Shown: positions 18,714-28,653 of the stretch, one piece after another
Numbering within the stretch: the first letter of the stretch is position 1
How the letters are laid out: every line of letters starts with the position of its first letter
From: Pseudonocardia sp. HH130629-09
GTDB lineage: Bacteria > Actinomycetota > Actinomycetes > Mycobacteriales > Pseudonocardiaceae
Assembly (NCBI RefSeq): GCF_001294645.1
Contig: NZ_CP011868.1
Span: 5,456,001 to 5,520,000, forward strand
DNA length: 64,000 nucleotides
Direction: 5' to 3'
Notes under the pieces: generated by a model
Database searches by the model: none
Told to the model about the DNA's origin: nothing
The model's input: the letters and a program-made list of their open reading frames with translations, nothing else
Translations under genes and position numbers: made by a program

Positions 18714-19440
18714 GATCCCGCACTGCCTGGGCCAGCCGGATCCGCTCCCGTAGCCCCACTCGATCCCGCAGCGCCACCCAATCCCTACAGCGCCCAGCCC
18801 CACAGCGCCCACTCCCACATCACCCGGCTCCACACACGTCACCTGCCCCCTGAGCGCCACCCGGTCCAGAAGCAATCGAGACCGCGCCGACCAGTCCCGC
18901 AACTCGCGCCAGGCCGGCGGTCGAGCTGCGCAAGGGCGCAGTGCAGAACCACCCCGGAACACCACGCCCCGGGCCGACGGACACAGAGCGGCCGTGTCCG
19001 ACGCCGCCGGTCATCGGCACGAACCAGGTGCCGCAGCGGTGCCGACGCCCCACCGGAAGCCCGCTCCGAGACACAGCCACACCGGACCGCGGGGCCACGC
19101 ATCGGTACCGTGCCTACCCACCGCACAGCCCGGAGTCGACGACGGACCGCGACGTGAGGCGCCTTCCTGAGCACCGGACCTATGGCGACTCGCACGAGGC
19201 CCAGCCGCAGCACCCGGGCCACGCCTCCCCAGACGGCACGCGAACCGAGGGACCGCAGTCACCCCACGACAGGAGTCGAACGAGAGACCATCCGGACGCC
19301 GAGTACGTACGGCGTATCAGCCCGGCAGCGGCGACGGACTCGCCAGGGGCGACACCAGGCAGGAGCGAGAGTCCGTGCGGCGCCGGGCAGAGCCCGACCG
19401 CTGGCCCGGCGCAGACCGACGCACGGCCCCGCCCGGTCGA

Positions 19441-19456
19441 TGTTCCACGTGAAACA
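19441..19456. promoter_or_regulatory. parS site 5
   Basis: TGTTCCACGTGAAACA, identical to site 4 (15 of 16 to consensus), about 0.5 kb from the parB stop. Confidence 0.88.
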
Positions 19457-19923
19457 ACCGCTCCACGGGAAACTGCCGCATCGCTCCACCCGCGGTCCGA
19501 GTCTCGCCCCGAACCGACGGTCGACGATGCCACCGGGAGCCGCGGCCCCGCTCTACTCCGGCCACGCACGCCCACGGCAGGGGCCGCCCAGACCACCATC
19601 CCGTCCCGGCACCACCCGACCCCGTCACCGCCGCCCCGTGACGCACCGAGCGGGCTCCAGCCACCGTCGACATGACCGGATACGGACGTACGTACGACAG
19701 AGCGGGTAGAACTGCGACCGTTCCGCCCCAGCCGACGGCGAGTTGGCCGGACAGCGGACGAATCGGACATCATCCGTACCTCAGCGGCCCCCTGCACCTC
19801 CTGAAACCTTCCTCGGCCTCCCCACAAGCAGGACGTCCACAGGGCACCCCAGAGACCGTCTCAGGGCGCCCTCAGATCCGCTCCACGGGTCGATACATCG
19901 CATACGACCAGGAACCCGGAACG

Positions 19924-19959
19924 CCGACGGCCGCCGTCCACGGGGACGACGGCCGTCGG
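19924..19959 (-). terminator. Terminator behind parB
   Basis: CCGACGGCCGCCGTCC and GGACGACGGCCGTCGG pair in a 16-bp stem with one mismatch and a 4-base loop, 21 bases beyond the parB stop on its transcript. Confidence 0.75.
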
Positions 19960-19980
19960 GGCAGGGGACAGGTGTGCCGG

Positions 19981-20952
19981 TCAGTCGCGGTCGCTGATGC
20001 CCATCAGCCCGGTGATCCGGTCCAGATCCTCGACCGACCCGAACTCGACGACGATGCGGCCCTTGCGCTGACCCATCTCGACCTTCACCCGGGTGTCGAA
20101 CATGTCGGCCAGCCGGTCGGCACGCTCGACGAACTCCGGACGCTGCTCGCCGCGACGACGGGCCCGGCGTTCCCGCCGGGGCCCCTCCTGCCGCGCGAGC
20201 ACGACGGCCTCCTCGGTCGCGCGGACCGACATGCCCTCGGCGACGATCCGGGTGGCGAGGTCCTCCTGCTGCCCGGCGTCCTCGAGGCCGAGCAGGGCGC
20301 GCGCGTGCCCGGCCGACAGCACCCCGGCGGCGACCCGGCGCTGCACCGCCACCGGCAGCTTCAGCAGCCGGATCATGTTGGTGACGACGGGCCGGCTGCG
20401 GCCGAGCCGGTCGGCGAGCTCGGAGTGCGTCACGCCGAACTCGGCGAGCAGCTGCTCGTAGGCGGCCGCCTCCTCGAGAGGGTTGAGCTGGACGCGGTGG
20501 ATGTTCTCCAGGAGCGCGTCGCGGAGCATCACGTCGTCGGCGGTGTGCCGGACGATCGCGGGCAAGGTCTCCAGCCCGGCACGCTGGGCGGCGCGCCACC
20601 GGCGCTCACCCATGATCAGCTCGTAGTCGACACCGGCCCGCCGGACGACGATCGGCTGCAGCAGCCCGAATTCACGGATCGAGTGCTCCAGCTCGGCGAG
20701 CTGGTCCTCGTCGAACTGGGTCCGCGGCTGCTTGGGGTTGGGGACGATCCGCCGCAGCGCGATCTCGCGGTACTCCGCCCCGCCGTCGACGACCGGGGTC
20801 TCGGGATCGTGGTCGTCGCGTCGCACGGCCGGGCCCGGGCGGTGCAGGGGCGCACCGGGTCCGTTGCCCCCGGGCCGGTCACCGGCCTCCGACGGGCCGG
20901 TGGGAATGAGCGCGGCGAGGCCGCGGCCCAGGCCACCCTTGCGCTCGGCCAT
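19981..20952 (-). CDS. parB: Chromosome-partitioning protein ParB
   Basis: 323 residues from ATG 20952 ([17 protein letters not shown], the typical ParB opening); the frame extends 18 codons further but only into parA. The CTP-binding/ParB box is visible in [20 protein letters not shown] and [19 protein letters not shown], with the arginine patch [14 protein letters not shown]. The HTH follows ([20 protein letters not shown]), and a C-terminal dimerisation part ends the protein. ParB loads on parS, forms the segregation complex and recruits SMC. The start is one base after the parA stop, so parA-parB are coupled. Six parS sites lie within 5 kb. Confidence 0.96.
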   Translation of the reverse strand: MAERKGGLGRGLAALIPTGPSEAGDRPGGNGPGAPLHRPGPAVRRDDHDPETPVVDGGAEYREIALRRIVPNPKQPRTQFDEDQLAELEHSIREFGLLQPIVVRRAGVDYELIMGERRWRAAQRAGLETLPAIVRHTADDVMLRDALLENIHRVQLNPLEEAAAYEQLLAEFGVTHSELADRLGRSRPVVTNMIRLLKLPVAVQRRVAAGVLSAGHARALLGLEDAGQQEDLATRIVAEGMSVRATEEAVVLARQEGPRRERRARRRGEQRPEFVERADRLADMFDTRVKVEMGQRKGRIVVEFGSVEDLDRITGLMGISDRD

Positions 20953-20953
20953 C

Positions 20954-21847
20954 TCAGCGACCGTCCGGGCGGTAGGCGCCGCTCGCCCCGTGCTCGGCGA
21001 TCTCACGGGCCGCGTCGATGTAGCTCATCGCGCCGCGCGAGCCGGGGTCGTAGGCCAGCACGGTCTGGCTGTAGCCGGGGGCCTCGGAGACCTTCACGCT
21101 GCGCGGGATGACCGTGCGCAGGGCCGTCGGGCCGAAGTGCTGGCGGACCTCGGAGGTCACCTGGTCGGCGAGCTTGGTGCGGCCGTCGTACATGGTCAGA
21201 AGGATGGTCGACACGTGCAGCGAGGTGTTCAGGTGCGAGCGGACGAGGTCGATGTTGGACAGCAACTGCCCGAGCCCCTCCAGCGCGTAGTACTCGCACT
21301 GGATCGGGATGAGCACCTCGGACGCCGCGACCAGCGCGTTGACCGTCAGCAGCCCCAGCGACGGCGGGCAGTCGATGAGCACGTAGTCGACGTCGAGCCG
21401 GGACAGCGTCTCGTCGTTGAGCGCCTGGGCCAGCCGGGACTCCCGGGCGACCATGCTGACGAGTTCGATCTCGGCGCCGGCCAGGTCGATCGTGGCGGGC
21501 AGGCAGAGCAGGTTCGGCGACGCGGTGCTGACCGCGACGGCTTCCTCGAGCGGGATCTCGCCGAGCATCACCTCGTACACCGACGGCGTGCCGGTGCGGT
21601 GCTCGACGCCGAGCGCGGTGGACGCGTTGCCCTGCGGGTCGAGATCGATCACCAGCACCCGGATGCCGTGCAGGGCCAGCCCCGCGGCCAGGTTGACCGT
21701 GCTCGTCGTCTTCCCGACCCCGCCCTTCTGGTTCGCGACGCCCATGATGCGGCGCGCGGCCGGGCGGGGCATGCCGTGCCGGTCGGGGTGCAGGACGCGT
21801 GCGGCCCGCTCGGCCTCGTCCGCGATGGGGGTCCATCCGGCACTCAT
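20954..21847 (-). CDS. parA: Chromosome-partitioning ATPase ParA (Soj)
   Basis: 297 residues from ATG 21847. Deviant Walker A is [20 protein letters not shown], Walker A' [10 protein letters not shown], Walker [17 protein letters not shown]. ParA-ATP binds nucleoid DNA and pulls ParB-parS complexes apart after replication. A 40-residue N-terminal extension precedes the ATPase core, as in other actinobacterial ParA. A parS site (21887) sits between its start and rsmG, probably within its promoter region. Confidence 0.96.
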   Translation of the reverse strand: MSAGWTPIADEAERAARVLHPDRHGMPRPAARRIMGVANQKGGVGKTTSTVNLAAGLALHGIRVLVIDLDPQGNASTALGVEHRTGTPSVYEVMLGEIPLEEAVAVSTASPNLLCLPATIDLAGAEIELVSMVARESRLAQALNDETLSRLDVDYVLIDCPPSLGLLTVNALVAASEVLIPIQCEYYALEGLGQLLSNIDLVRSHLNTSLHVSTILLTMYDGRTKLADQVTSEVRQHFGPTALRTVIPRSVKVSEAPGYSQTVLAYDPGSRGAMSYIDAAREIAEHGASGAYRPDGR

Positions 21848-21886
21848 GCGCGACCCTCGCTTCCTGGACGGTTCGTGCCCGGTCGG

Positions 21887-21902
21887 TGTTTCACGTGAAA
21901 CG
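21887..21902. promoter_or_regulatory. parS site 6, between parA and rsmG
   Basis: TGTTTCACGTGAAACG, 15 of 16 to the consensus. Starts 40 bases upstream of the parA start codon, so ParB binding here may also control parAB. Confidence 0.9.
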
Positions 21903-21917
21903 GCGCTACGGCACCCA

Positions 21918-22592
21918 TCATCGCCGTTCCTTCCTCGGGATGCGGCGGGGCGCGCCGGTCCGCGGAATCTCGACCACCGTGGTCAGCGGATCGACCACAC
22001 CGGCTCCGGTCTCGTGGATCCGGGGCTCGCCCCCTCCGAGCGCACGGACCGCCGCGGCGTCGCGGGCGATCTCGTCCGGAGCGGAGGCTCCCTTCAGCAC
22101 CAGCATCGCACCCCCCTGCCGCAGCAGGGGCAGGCAGATGCCCGCGAGCCGGGCCAGCGGTCCGACGGCCCGGGCGGTGACGACGTCGGCCCCCTCCCAT
22201 CGTCGCAGAACGGGCCGCTCCTCGGCACGCCCCCGTTCGACGGCGATGTCCAGGCCGAGATCGGTCAGCACCTCGTCGAGCCACTCCACCCGTCGGGCGA
22301 GCGGCTCGATCAGCACGATCCGCAGGTCCGGGCGGGCCAGAGCGAGTGGGATCCCGGGGAGCCCGGCCCCGGAGCCGACGTCGGCGACCCGGGCGTCGGC
22401 GGGCACGACCTCACCGAGGACCGCGCAATTCAGCACGTGCCGGTCCCACAACCGGTCCCGCTCGCGCGGGCCGATCAGCCCGCGCTCGATCCCGGAGGTC
22501 GCGAGGTGCTCGACGTAGCGGACGGCCAGCCCTGTCCGGTCGCCGAAGACCTTCTCCGCGACCTCCGGGGTCGGGATGGGGGAGGTGGTCAC
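21918..22592 (-). CDS. rsmG: 16S rRNA (guanine-527-N7) methyltransferase
   Basis: 224 residues from GTG 22592, overlapping the jag stop. SAM-binding motif I reads RVADVGSGAGLPGIPLAL, preceded by LWDRHVLNCAVL, the classic GidB segment. RsmG methylates G527 of 16S rRNA; loss gives low-level streptomycin resistance. Member of the jag-rsmG-parA-parB block that follows yidC in most bacteria. Confidence 0.94.
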   Translation of the reverse strand: MTTSPIPTPEVAEKVFGDRTGLAVRYVEHLATSGIERGLIGPRERDRLWDRHVLNCAVLGEVVPADARVADVGSGAGLPGIPLALARPDLRIVLIEPLARRVEWLDEVLTDLGLDIAVERGRAEERPVLRRWEGADVVTARAVGPLARLAGICLPLLRQGGAMLVLKGASAPDEIARDAAAVRALGGGEPRIHETGAGVVDPLTTVVEIPRTGAPRRIPRKERR

Positions 22593-23119
22593 TTCTTGTG
22601 GACCACGACCTGGCGACGCGGCTCCTCGCCCTCGCTCTCGGAGACGACACCCGTCACGGTGGCGACGGCGTCGTGCACGACCTTGCGCTCGAACGGCGTC
22701 ATCGGCCGCAGCCGCGCGGACTCGCCGCTGGCCTTGACCTCCTGGGCGGTCTCCAGACCGAGCGCGGTGAGCTCGTCGCGGCGGTGCCGTCGCCAGCCCG
22801 CGATGTCGAGCATCAGCCGGCTGCGGCTGCCCAGCTGCTGCTGGACGGCGAGGCGGGCCAGCTCCTGCAGGCTCTCCAGCACCGAGCCCTTGTCACCGAC
22901 GAGCTTCTGCAGGTCGGGGTCGTCCTCGGCGCCCTCGATGCTGACGATGGCGCGGCCGCCCTCGACGTCGAGGTCGATGTCGCCGTCGTAGTCCAGGATG
23001 TCCAGCAGGCGCTCCAGGTAGTCACCTGCGACGTCGCCCTCCTGGATCAGCAGGCTCTCGCCGGACGGCTTGTCCTGCACGTCCGGACCCTCGGCGGGCT
23101 CCTTGGCGGTGGTGGGCAC
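22589..23119 (-). CDS. jag: Jag/KhpB-type RNA-binding protein (KH and R3H domains)
   Basis: 176 residues from GTG 23119. An N-terminal linker precedes a KH-like part with LVGDKGSVLESLQELARLAV in place of the GXXG loop, and the R3H domain has RLRPMTPFERKVVHDAVATV. The acidic N-terminus is shorter than in Bacillus SpoIIIJ-associated Jag. KhpB proteins bind small RNAs and mRNAs and influence cell division and elongation in Gram-positives. Lies between yidC and rsmG in the universal order. Confidence 0.9.
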   Translation of the reverse strand: MPTTAKEPAEGPDVQDKPSGESLLIQEGDVAGDYLERLLDILDYDGDIDLDVEGGRAIVSIEGAEDDPDLQKLVGDKGSVLESLQELARLAVQQQLGSRSRLMLDIAGWRRHRRDELTALGLETAQEVKASGESARLRPMTPFERKVVHDAVATVTGVVSESEGEEPRRQVVVHKK

Positions 23120-23248
23120 GCGCTACTCCTCTCGTCAACGGTTCGCGGTCCGTCGCGTCCGGGCCCGCGCGGCGGTGGGGTCCGCCGGGGCCGGCGGGGC
23201 GCGCCGGAGTCTGTGGGGTCGTGCCTGTGGGGTCGTGCGGTGGGGTCG

Positions 23249-24376
23249 TCAGCGACGCTTGCCACGCCGGGCCTTGGCCCCCGGGCGCTTCTGCACCGGC
23301 TTGGCCCCGGGCTTCTTCTGGCCGTTCCCGTTCCCGTTGCGGGCCGCGCCGTTGCGCTGCCCGTCGGAGGTGGTGCCGGTGTCGGCGGAGGCGCCGTCGG
23401 ATCCGGTGGCGCGGGCCTGCGACGCCGCCTCGGCGGCCTTCTCCTCGGCGGGTTCGATCGGCTCGTCGGCGATCTCGCGGACCTCCTCCGCGGTGCCGCG
23501 ACGGGCGTCGCGGATCGGCTTCTGGCCGGGGCGCGGGGCCCGGGCCTTCGCGGACTCGGTGGCCTTCTCGGCCTTGTCCGACTCCTCGGCGTCGATCTTG
23601 CGGTAGACGACGTACTGCTGGCCGAGGGTCCACAGGTTGTTGGCGACCCAGTAGAAGAGGACCGCGAGCGGCAGGAACGGCGCACCGACGACGACACCGA
23701 TCGGGAACACGTAGAGCATCAGCTTCTGCATGATCTCGGCCTGCGGGTTCGCCGCGACGGTGCCGGCGGCGATCTGCGCCTGCTGGCGGGCGACCGAGTG
23801 GCGCGCGGTGATGTGGGTGAAGATGCCGGCCGCGATCATCAGCGGGATCATCACGATCCACTGCGAGACGAGGTTGCCGCCGAGCTCGGCGACCGACGCA
23901 GTGTTCTGCAGCGGCCACACGGCCGAGCCCAGCTTGGCGCCGAACAGGCTGGAGTCGACGAACGAGGCGTTCTCCGCCGCGTTGAAGACGTAGTTCTCGG
24001 TCTTGCCCGGCTTGAACTCGCGGAGTACGTGGAACAGCCCGATGAAGACCGGGATCTGCACCAGGATGGGCAGGCAGCCCATCAGCGGGTTGGCGCCGTT
24101 CTGCTGCTGGAGCTTCTGCATCTCCGTGGCGAGCTTCTGGCGGTCGTTCGCGTACTTCTTCCGGATCTTCTGCATCTCCGGGGCCATCTCCTGCATCTTG
24201 CGCATGGAGCGGACCTGGACCACGAACGGCTTGTAGAGCAGCACGCGCAGCGTGAAGACGAGGAAGACGACCGACAGCGCCCAGGCGAACCCGTTGTCGT
24301 CACCGAGGACGAAGCCGAAGACCTTGTGCCAGACCCACATGATCCAGCTGACGGGGTAGTAGATGAAGTCCAGCAC
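23249..24376 (-). CDS. yidC: Membrane protein insertase YidC
   Basis: 375 residues. I start at GTG 24376 (VLDFIYYPVSWIMWVW), which has GAGGAG upstream; the frame is open 66 codons further but only overlaps yidD. Short Gram-positive-type YidC without the periplasmic domain: hydrophobic segments at about residues 5-22, 30-50, 105-125, 170-195 and 220-250, and the conserved GANPLMGCLPILVQIPVFIG. The C-terminal 120 residues are charged and end in a Lys/Arg-rich tail (KPGAKPVQKRPGAKARRGKRR region) that could contact ribosomes. Inserts membrane proteins with or without SecYEG. Confidence 0.95.
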   Translation of the reverse strand: MLDFIYYPVSWIMWVWHKVFGFVLGDDNGFAWALSVVFLVFTLRVLLYKPFVVQVRSMRKMQEMAPEMQKIRKKYANDRQKLATEMQKLQQQNGANPLMGCLPILVQIPVFIGLFHVLREFKPGKTENYVFNAAENASFVDSSLFGAKLGSAVWPLQNTASVAELGGNLVSQWIVMIPLMIAAGIFTHITARHSVARQQAQIAAGTVAANPQAEIMQKLMLYVFPIGVVVGAPFLPLAVLFYWVANNLWTLGQQYVVYRKIDAEESDKAEKATESAKARAPRPGQKPIRDARRGTAEEVREIADEPIEPAEEKAAEAASQARATGSDGASADTGTTSDGQRNGAARNGNGNGQKKPGAKPVQKRPGAKARRGKRR

Positions 24377-24416
24377 TGCTGCGTTGCTCCTCGTGGTCTC
24401 GGGCGGGGCCCGCGGG

Positions 24417-24827
24417 TCAGCGGTCCGTACCGCGTGAGAGGCCTTCGGTCCGGGGCGGGTCGGTGGACGTCTGCTCCGGCCCTGGATCGGGTTCGGTGCC
24501 GCTGCGCGGGACCCCGTCGCTACGCCGCCGGCGCGGCGGAACCGGGTCCCACCCGCCAGGGTGCCACGGGGCACACCTCAGCAACCGCCACACGGTGAGG
24601 CCGAGACCGCGCACGAAGCCGTGCTCACGGAACGCCTCGACCGAGTAGGCGCTACAGCTCGGGTGGAACCGGCAGCTCGGCATCAGGTTCGGGGAGATCC
24701 ACACCTGGTACCAGCGCACCGCGGCCATCGCGGCCCGCGCGCCGACGCCGGGACGGGCGCCGGGCAGCCCTCCGTCGTCCATCGGAGCCTCCTCACCCGT
24801 CGGAGCCGCGTCGTGTGCCGGACTCAT
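24417..24827 (-). CDS. yidD: Membrane protein insertion efficiency factor YidD
   Basis: 136 residues if started at ATG 24827, which overlaps the rnpA stop; a start 15 codons later (MDDGG) is possible. The YidD core is [20 protein letters not shown] followed by [17 protein letters not shown] and [14 protein letters not shown]. Both N- and C-terminal extensions are longer than in most homologues and Pro/Arg-rich. Small amphipathic protein on the inner face of the membrane, assisting YidC encoded 40 bp downstream. Confidence 0.92.
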   Translation of the reverse strand: MSPAHDAAPTGEEAPMDDGGLPGARPGVGARAAMAAVRWYQVWISPNLMPSCRFHPSCSAYSVEAFREHGFVRGLGLTVWRLLRCAPWHPGGWDPVPPRRRRSDGVPRSGTEPDPGPEQTSTDPPRTEGLSRGTDR

Positions 24828-25210
24828 CGCGCGTCGTCCGTGGCCGGGCGCAGACGGCGCGGTCGCTGCGCCGCCCGCAGTGCGGAGTCGAGGTCAGCCG
24901 CCAGCTCGGCAGACGAGGCGTCACCGGCGGGCGGCAACGCACGGACCACGAGCGCGGCACCTGCGGGCAGCGCCTCCAGCCGGTTCGCGACCAGGTGCCG
25001 CAGGCGCCGGGCGACCCGGTGCCGGACCACTGCGTTGCCGACGGCCTTGCTCACGACGAAACCCGCCCTCGGCGAGGCGTGCTCGGGCACGCCGCCGGGG
25101 CGGGTCAGGTCGAGGTGCACCACCAGCCTCGACCGGCCGGCGCGTCGTCCGCGCCTGATCGTCGAGGCGAACTCGGGCCGGCGGGTGAGCCGGGCGTGTG
25201 CCGGCAGCAC
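24824..25210 (-). CDS. rnpA: Ribonuclease P protein component
   Basis: 128 residues from GTG 25210. Begins [20 protein letters not shown], with the RNP signature region [20 protein letters not shown]. It binds the RNase P RNA to process tRNA 5' ends. Lies 27 bases after rpmH, and its stop overlaps the yidD start, giving the usual rpmH-rnpA-yidD-yidC operon. Confidence 0.95.
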   Translation of the reverse strand: MLPAHARLTRRPEFASTIRRGRRAGRSRLVVHLDLTRPGGVPEHASPRAGFVVSKAVGNAVVRHRVARRLRHLVANRLEALPAGAALVVRALPPAGDASSAELAADLDSALRAAQRPRRLRPATDDAR

Positions 25211-25237
25211 GGCGCGGGCCGGTGGGGGCGCCGGCCG

Positions 25238-25375
25238 TCAGGCCGAGAGGTTGCCGCGCCCCTTGCGACGGCGCGCGGCAAGGATCGCGCGGCCGGCGCG
25301 GGTGCGCATGCGCAGCCGGAAACCGTGCGTCTTGGCCCGGCGGCGGTTGTTCGGCTGGAAAGTACGCTTGCTCAC
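25238..25375 (-). CDS. rpmH: 50S ribosomal protein L34
   Basis: 45 residues from GTG 25375: [20 protein letters not shown] and then a basic stretch ending KGRGNLSA. Very small, highly basic, invariant family. The frame is open upstream to 25516 but the L34 N-terminus fixes the start. First gene of the leftward operon, divergent from dnaA. Confidence 0.97.
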   Translation of the reverse strand: MSKRTFQPNNRRRAKTHGFRLRMRTRAGRAILAARRRKGRGNLSA

Positions 25376-25855
25376 GGTCGGCTCCTGGTCGGCGGTTCGC
25401 AGGCGTCCTGCGACGCCGAGATGTCTACGGTCACTGGCTCGGGTTCGCGGGCCACCGGCCACACGACACACCGCAGGAATGCGGGACGTCGCGTTCGATG
25501 GGCGCGACACGCCCATCCGACCAGGTGTCCGGTCGTCAAGAGTACGCAGCGCGTTTCGAGGGGGTCAAACCGCCCCCACCGGGCGCCGCGACGGCTGCTG
25601 CTATCGTCGCCGACCCTGCCCGGGACCGGCGCGGGACCAACGACCTCGCGCACCCCGACCGAGACCTCCACGCGGCCGACGACCGACGCCCCGATGCGCG
25701 CCGGCCGAGGCCTGCTGCGTACCTTTACGCACAAGTGTGGACAACTCTGGGGATACATCGCCCCAGAGGTCGAGTCCGCGCGTCCGGACGGCTCACCGCC
25801 GGTGCTCCGGGGGAGCAGACCGCCGACGGCGGTCGATCGGGAGGGGGAAACGCGG
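25376..25855. promoter_or_regulatory. Divergent rpmH/dnaA promoter region
   Basis: 480 bp without genes. It must contain the rpmH promoter (left part) and the dnaA promoter (right part). A perfect DnaA box is at 25736-25744 and a weaker ACTCTGGGGATA follows at once. GGAGGG at the right end is the dnaA ribosome-binding site. Confidence 0.7.
25736..25744 (-). promoter_or_regulatory. Perfect DnaA box in dnaA promoter
   Basis: TGTGGACAA, reverse complement of TTGTCCACA, 112 bases upstream of the dnaA start. Suggests dnaA autoregulation. Confidence 0.8.
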
Positions 25856-27613
25856 ATGACCGACCAGCCGGGCGACCTCGGCGCGGTCTGGAACCGGGTC
25901 ATCGCCGATCTCTCCGGCGCGTCGGCCGAGTCCGGTACGCCCACCCTCTCCCCGCAGCAGCGCGCGTTCCTGCGCCTGACCCGCCCCCTCGGCCTGCTGG
26001 ACGGCACGGCGCTGCTCGCCGCGCCGAGCGAGTTCGCGAAGGACGCCATCGAGCGGATCCTGCGCAGACCGATCAGCGACGCCCTCGGCCGCCACCTCGG
26101 CGTGGCGGTCAACCTCGCGGTCGTCGTCGACGCCTCCGCCGCGTCCGGCGGCACCGAGGTCCCCGACCCGCCCGGGTTCGGCATGCACCGCGGTGTCACC
26201 GCCGGGGACAGCGTCCGTGACACCGGCACCGGCGACCGCGCGGGCGACGCCACGGGCGCGGTGGCCACCGGGGACCACGGCACCGGTGCCGCACCCGAGC
26301 ACGTCGCGCACGAGCACGTCGACGGCGCGGGCCCGGACACCGGGCCGCAGCCCGCCGTCGACAGCGGGCACGGCAACGGCTTCGCCGGCGGGTCCCGCCG
26401 CGACGACGCCGGTCCCTCCGGCACCGACCGCGGCTGGTCGGCCGAGCAGCCGCCGTCGTCGTCCGGGGGCTGGGCGCCGCAGCCCGGCGGTCGCCCCGAG
26501 CCGGGCTCACGCGACGGGCAGACCTCGTGGCCCGCCTACACCGCGCCGCAGGCGGGCGACCCGGTCGCGCCGCGGTCGCAGACCCGGCTCAACGAGCGCT
26601 ACACCTTCGACACCTTCGTCATCGGTGCGTCGAACCGGTTCAGCCACGCCGCCGCGGTCGCAGTGGCCGAGGCACCGGCGCGGGCGTACAACCCGCTGTT
26701 CATCTGGGGCGAGTCCGGACTGGGCAAGACCCACCTGCTGCACGCCGTCGGGCACTACGCCCAGCGGCTGTTCCCCGGGATGCGGGTCCGGTACGTCAGT
26801 ACCGAGGAGTTCACGAACGACTTCATCAACTCCCTGCGCGACGACCGCAAGGTCGCCTTCCAGCGCCGCTACCGCGACGTCGACGTGCTGCTGGTCGACG
26901 ACATCCAGTTCCTGGAGGGCAAGGAGGGGACGCAGGAGGAGTTCTTCCACACCTTCAACACCCTCCACAACGCGAACAAGCAGATCGTCGTCTCCTCCGA
27001 CCGGCCGCCCAAGCGCCTCGAGACCCTCGAGGACCGGATGCGGACCCGGTTCGAGTGGGGACTGATCACCGACATCCAGCCGCCCGAGCTGGAGACGCGG
27101 ATCGCGATCCTGCGGAAGAAGGCCGCCCAGGACCGGCTCGCCGTCCCCGGTGAGGTCCTGGAGTTCATCGCGGAGCGGATCGAGCGCAACATCCGCGAGC
27201 TCGAGGGCGCGCTGATCCGGGTCACGGCGTTCGCGTCGCTGAACCGGCAGGCCGTCGACACCCAGCTCGCCGAGATCGTGCTGCGCGACCTCATCCCGGA
27301 CTCCGCGGCCTCGGAGATCACCGCCCCGACGATCATGGCGGTCACCGCCGAGTTCTTCGGCCTCACGCTGGACGAGCTGTCCGGGCCGGGCAAGACGAAG
27401 GCGCTCGCCCAGGCCCGTCAGATCGCCATGTACCTGTGCCGCGAGCTGACCGACCTGTCGCTGCCGCGCATCGGGCAGACCTTCGGCGGACGGGACCACA
27501 CCACCGTCATGCACGCCGACAAGAAGATCCGCAACGAGATCTCGCTCCGGCGGAAGACCTTCGAGCAGGTGCAGGAGCTGACCGCGCGGATCAAGCTGCG
27601 CGCTCGGCACTGA
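25856..27613 (+). CDS. dnaA: Chromosomal replication initiator DnaA
   Basis: 585 residues from ATG 25856. Domain I spans about 1-95 ([12 protein letters not shown]), followed by an unusually long Gly/Asp/Pro-rich domain II of about 145 residues, as in other actinobacteria. The AAA+ domain begins at [20 protein letters not shown], with Walker [12 protein letters not shown], Walker [12 protein letters not shown] and sensor regions after it; the DNA-binding domain IV contains [15 protein letters not shown]. It opens oriC, which follows directly downstream. The upstream part of its open frame (from 24815) is antisense to rnpA and rpmH and is excluded. Confidence 0.98.
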   Translation: MTDQPGDLGAVWNRVIADLSGASAESGTPTLSPQQRAFLRLTRPLGLLDGTALLAAPSEFAKDAIERILRRPISDALGRHLGVAVNLAVVVDASAASGGTEVPDPPGFGMHRGVTAGDSVRDTGTGDRAGDATGAVATGDHGTGAAPEHVAHEHVDGAGPDTGPQPAVDSGHGNGFAGGSRRDDAGPSGTDRGWSAEQPPSSSGGWAPQPGGRPEPGSRDGQTSWPAYTAPQAGDPVAPRSQTRLNERYTFDTFVIGASNRFSHAAAVAVAEAPARAYNPLFIWGESGLGKTHLLHAVGHYAQRLFPGMRVRYVSTEEFTNDFINSLRDDRKVAFQRRYRDVDVLLVDDIQFLEGKEGTQEEFFHTFNTLHNANKQIVVSSDRPPKRLETLEDRMRTRFEWGLITDIQPPELETRIAILRKKAAQDRLAVPGEVLEFIAERIERNIRELEGALIRVTAFASLNRQAVDTQLAEIVLRDLIPDSAASEITAPTIMAVTAEFFGLTLDELSGPGKTKALAQARQIAMYLCRELTDLSLPRIGQTFGGRDHTTVMHADKKIRNEISLRRKTFEQVQELTARIKLRARH

Positions 27614-28653
27614 CCTCCGCCGGGGCCCGCCGAGGCGGGTTGTCCACCGGTCGCACCGCTTCTCCACAGCCCGACCGGCTCCGCCGTGACCTGGCAGGAC
27701 GCGTTCGCGGCGGTCACCGCGCGCACCGGGACCGATCCCGTGCAACCCACAGGGGCCACAGCCCCCCAGATCGCCGCTGCGGCGCGTTCGGCGCCCTCCC
27801 GGGGCGATCGGCACCCCCGCCGTCGCGGACGTCCGGGGCACCCGACCCGGTCGACGCGATACCGATCGGGTCCGGCGTGGCGCCAACCGCGTGTCGGTCC
27901 CGCTCCTCCCGTTCGTCGTCCGGTAGAGGGCACTCGGCGCTTCGCCACTCGCCCCGGTGATCGCTTGCGCTCACCCGCCGGTCACGCTGCGTCGACAACC
28001 CTGTGACGGGTGAGACGTCTGTGGGTTCTTCGCGCAACGCGGGAGTGCCGAACTGTCTGTGCCCCCGGTCACCCAGGGTCCACGATCCACCACGTTTTCA
28101 CCCACATCTGGGGACAACTCTGTGGATGGATCGTCTCCGGCCCGTGGACGGATGGCCCGGGATCCGTGGACAACTCTGTGGTGAACCCGGGATGAACCGG
28201 GGACGGATGGGCGTCGACGCGGTCGGTCCACCGCTCCACGGACCTGTCAACGGGTGCCCCCACCCCCGCGTCCCCAGCCGACGCGGCCTGCTGACCAGCA
28301 CGGATGCGCTCCATCCACACTGTGCACAGGACTTAGTACTACTGCGGTTGTTCTCTCTCTATCTCTTCTTCCCAAGAACACCTGTGTGGACCGACCCCCG
28401 GACGGGGGTCACGGACGGGGACACCGACGGGCACCGGGGTGGCGTGGAAACTGTCGGGGCGAGGCTCTACCGTGAGCGTCCCGGCGAACCCCGGCTTCCG
28501 ATCCCGTCCCGGCCACTCCGCTCCGCAGCCCCTCAGGGCCACGGGGCCGGCCGGACCCGGAGGCCGAACCGGTCCGCCGCAGCACCGCCGTCCCGTCGAC
28601 GACCCGGCCCCGCGCCGTGGTCGGAGTCGGGCGCTACCGGGGAAGGTCTCCAG
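27614..28653. other. oriC: Chromosomal replication origin oriC (dnaA-dnaN spacer)
   Basis: 1.04 kb without genes. DnaA-box-like 9-mers with one mismatch to TTGTCCACA: TTGTCCACC 27640-27648, TTCTCCACA 27660-27668, TTGTCCCCA (minus) 28109-28117 and TTGTCCACG (minus) 28165-28173; two-mismatch copies at 28121-28129 and 28311-28319. An AT-rich, pyrimidine-rich stretch at 28328-28380 (TTAGTACTACTG, then TTCTCTCTCTATCTC) is the best candidate unwinding element. An open frame from 27686 has no protein character. Confidence 0.88.

Larger units (their letters stand above)
17929..19923. other. Two-kilobase gene-poor segment with parS sites
   Basis: No reading frame on either strand shows convincing protein character: open frames exist on both strands only because stop codons are rare at this GC content, and their translations are Pro/Arg/Ser/Thr-rich without motifs. 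Base composition looks a little less GC-rich than neighbours. The segment contains two near-perfect parS sites and a 15-bp tandem repeat. It probably serves as centromere DNA for ParB spreading, or is a degenerated gene tract. Confidence 0.6.

Noticed and set aside
27686-28006. 106-codon frame inside oriC (GTG start)
   Set aside because: No motif, and it lies across DnaA-box-bearing origin sequence; coding unlikely.
28003-28653. Upstream extension of dnaN
   Set aside because: MKFRVERDV at 28654 is the conserved clamp N-terminus; the extension covers oriC.
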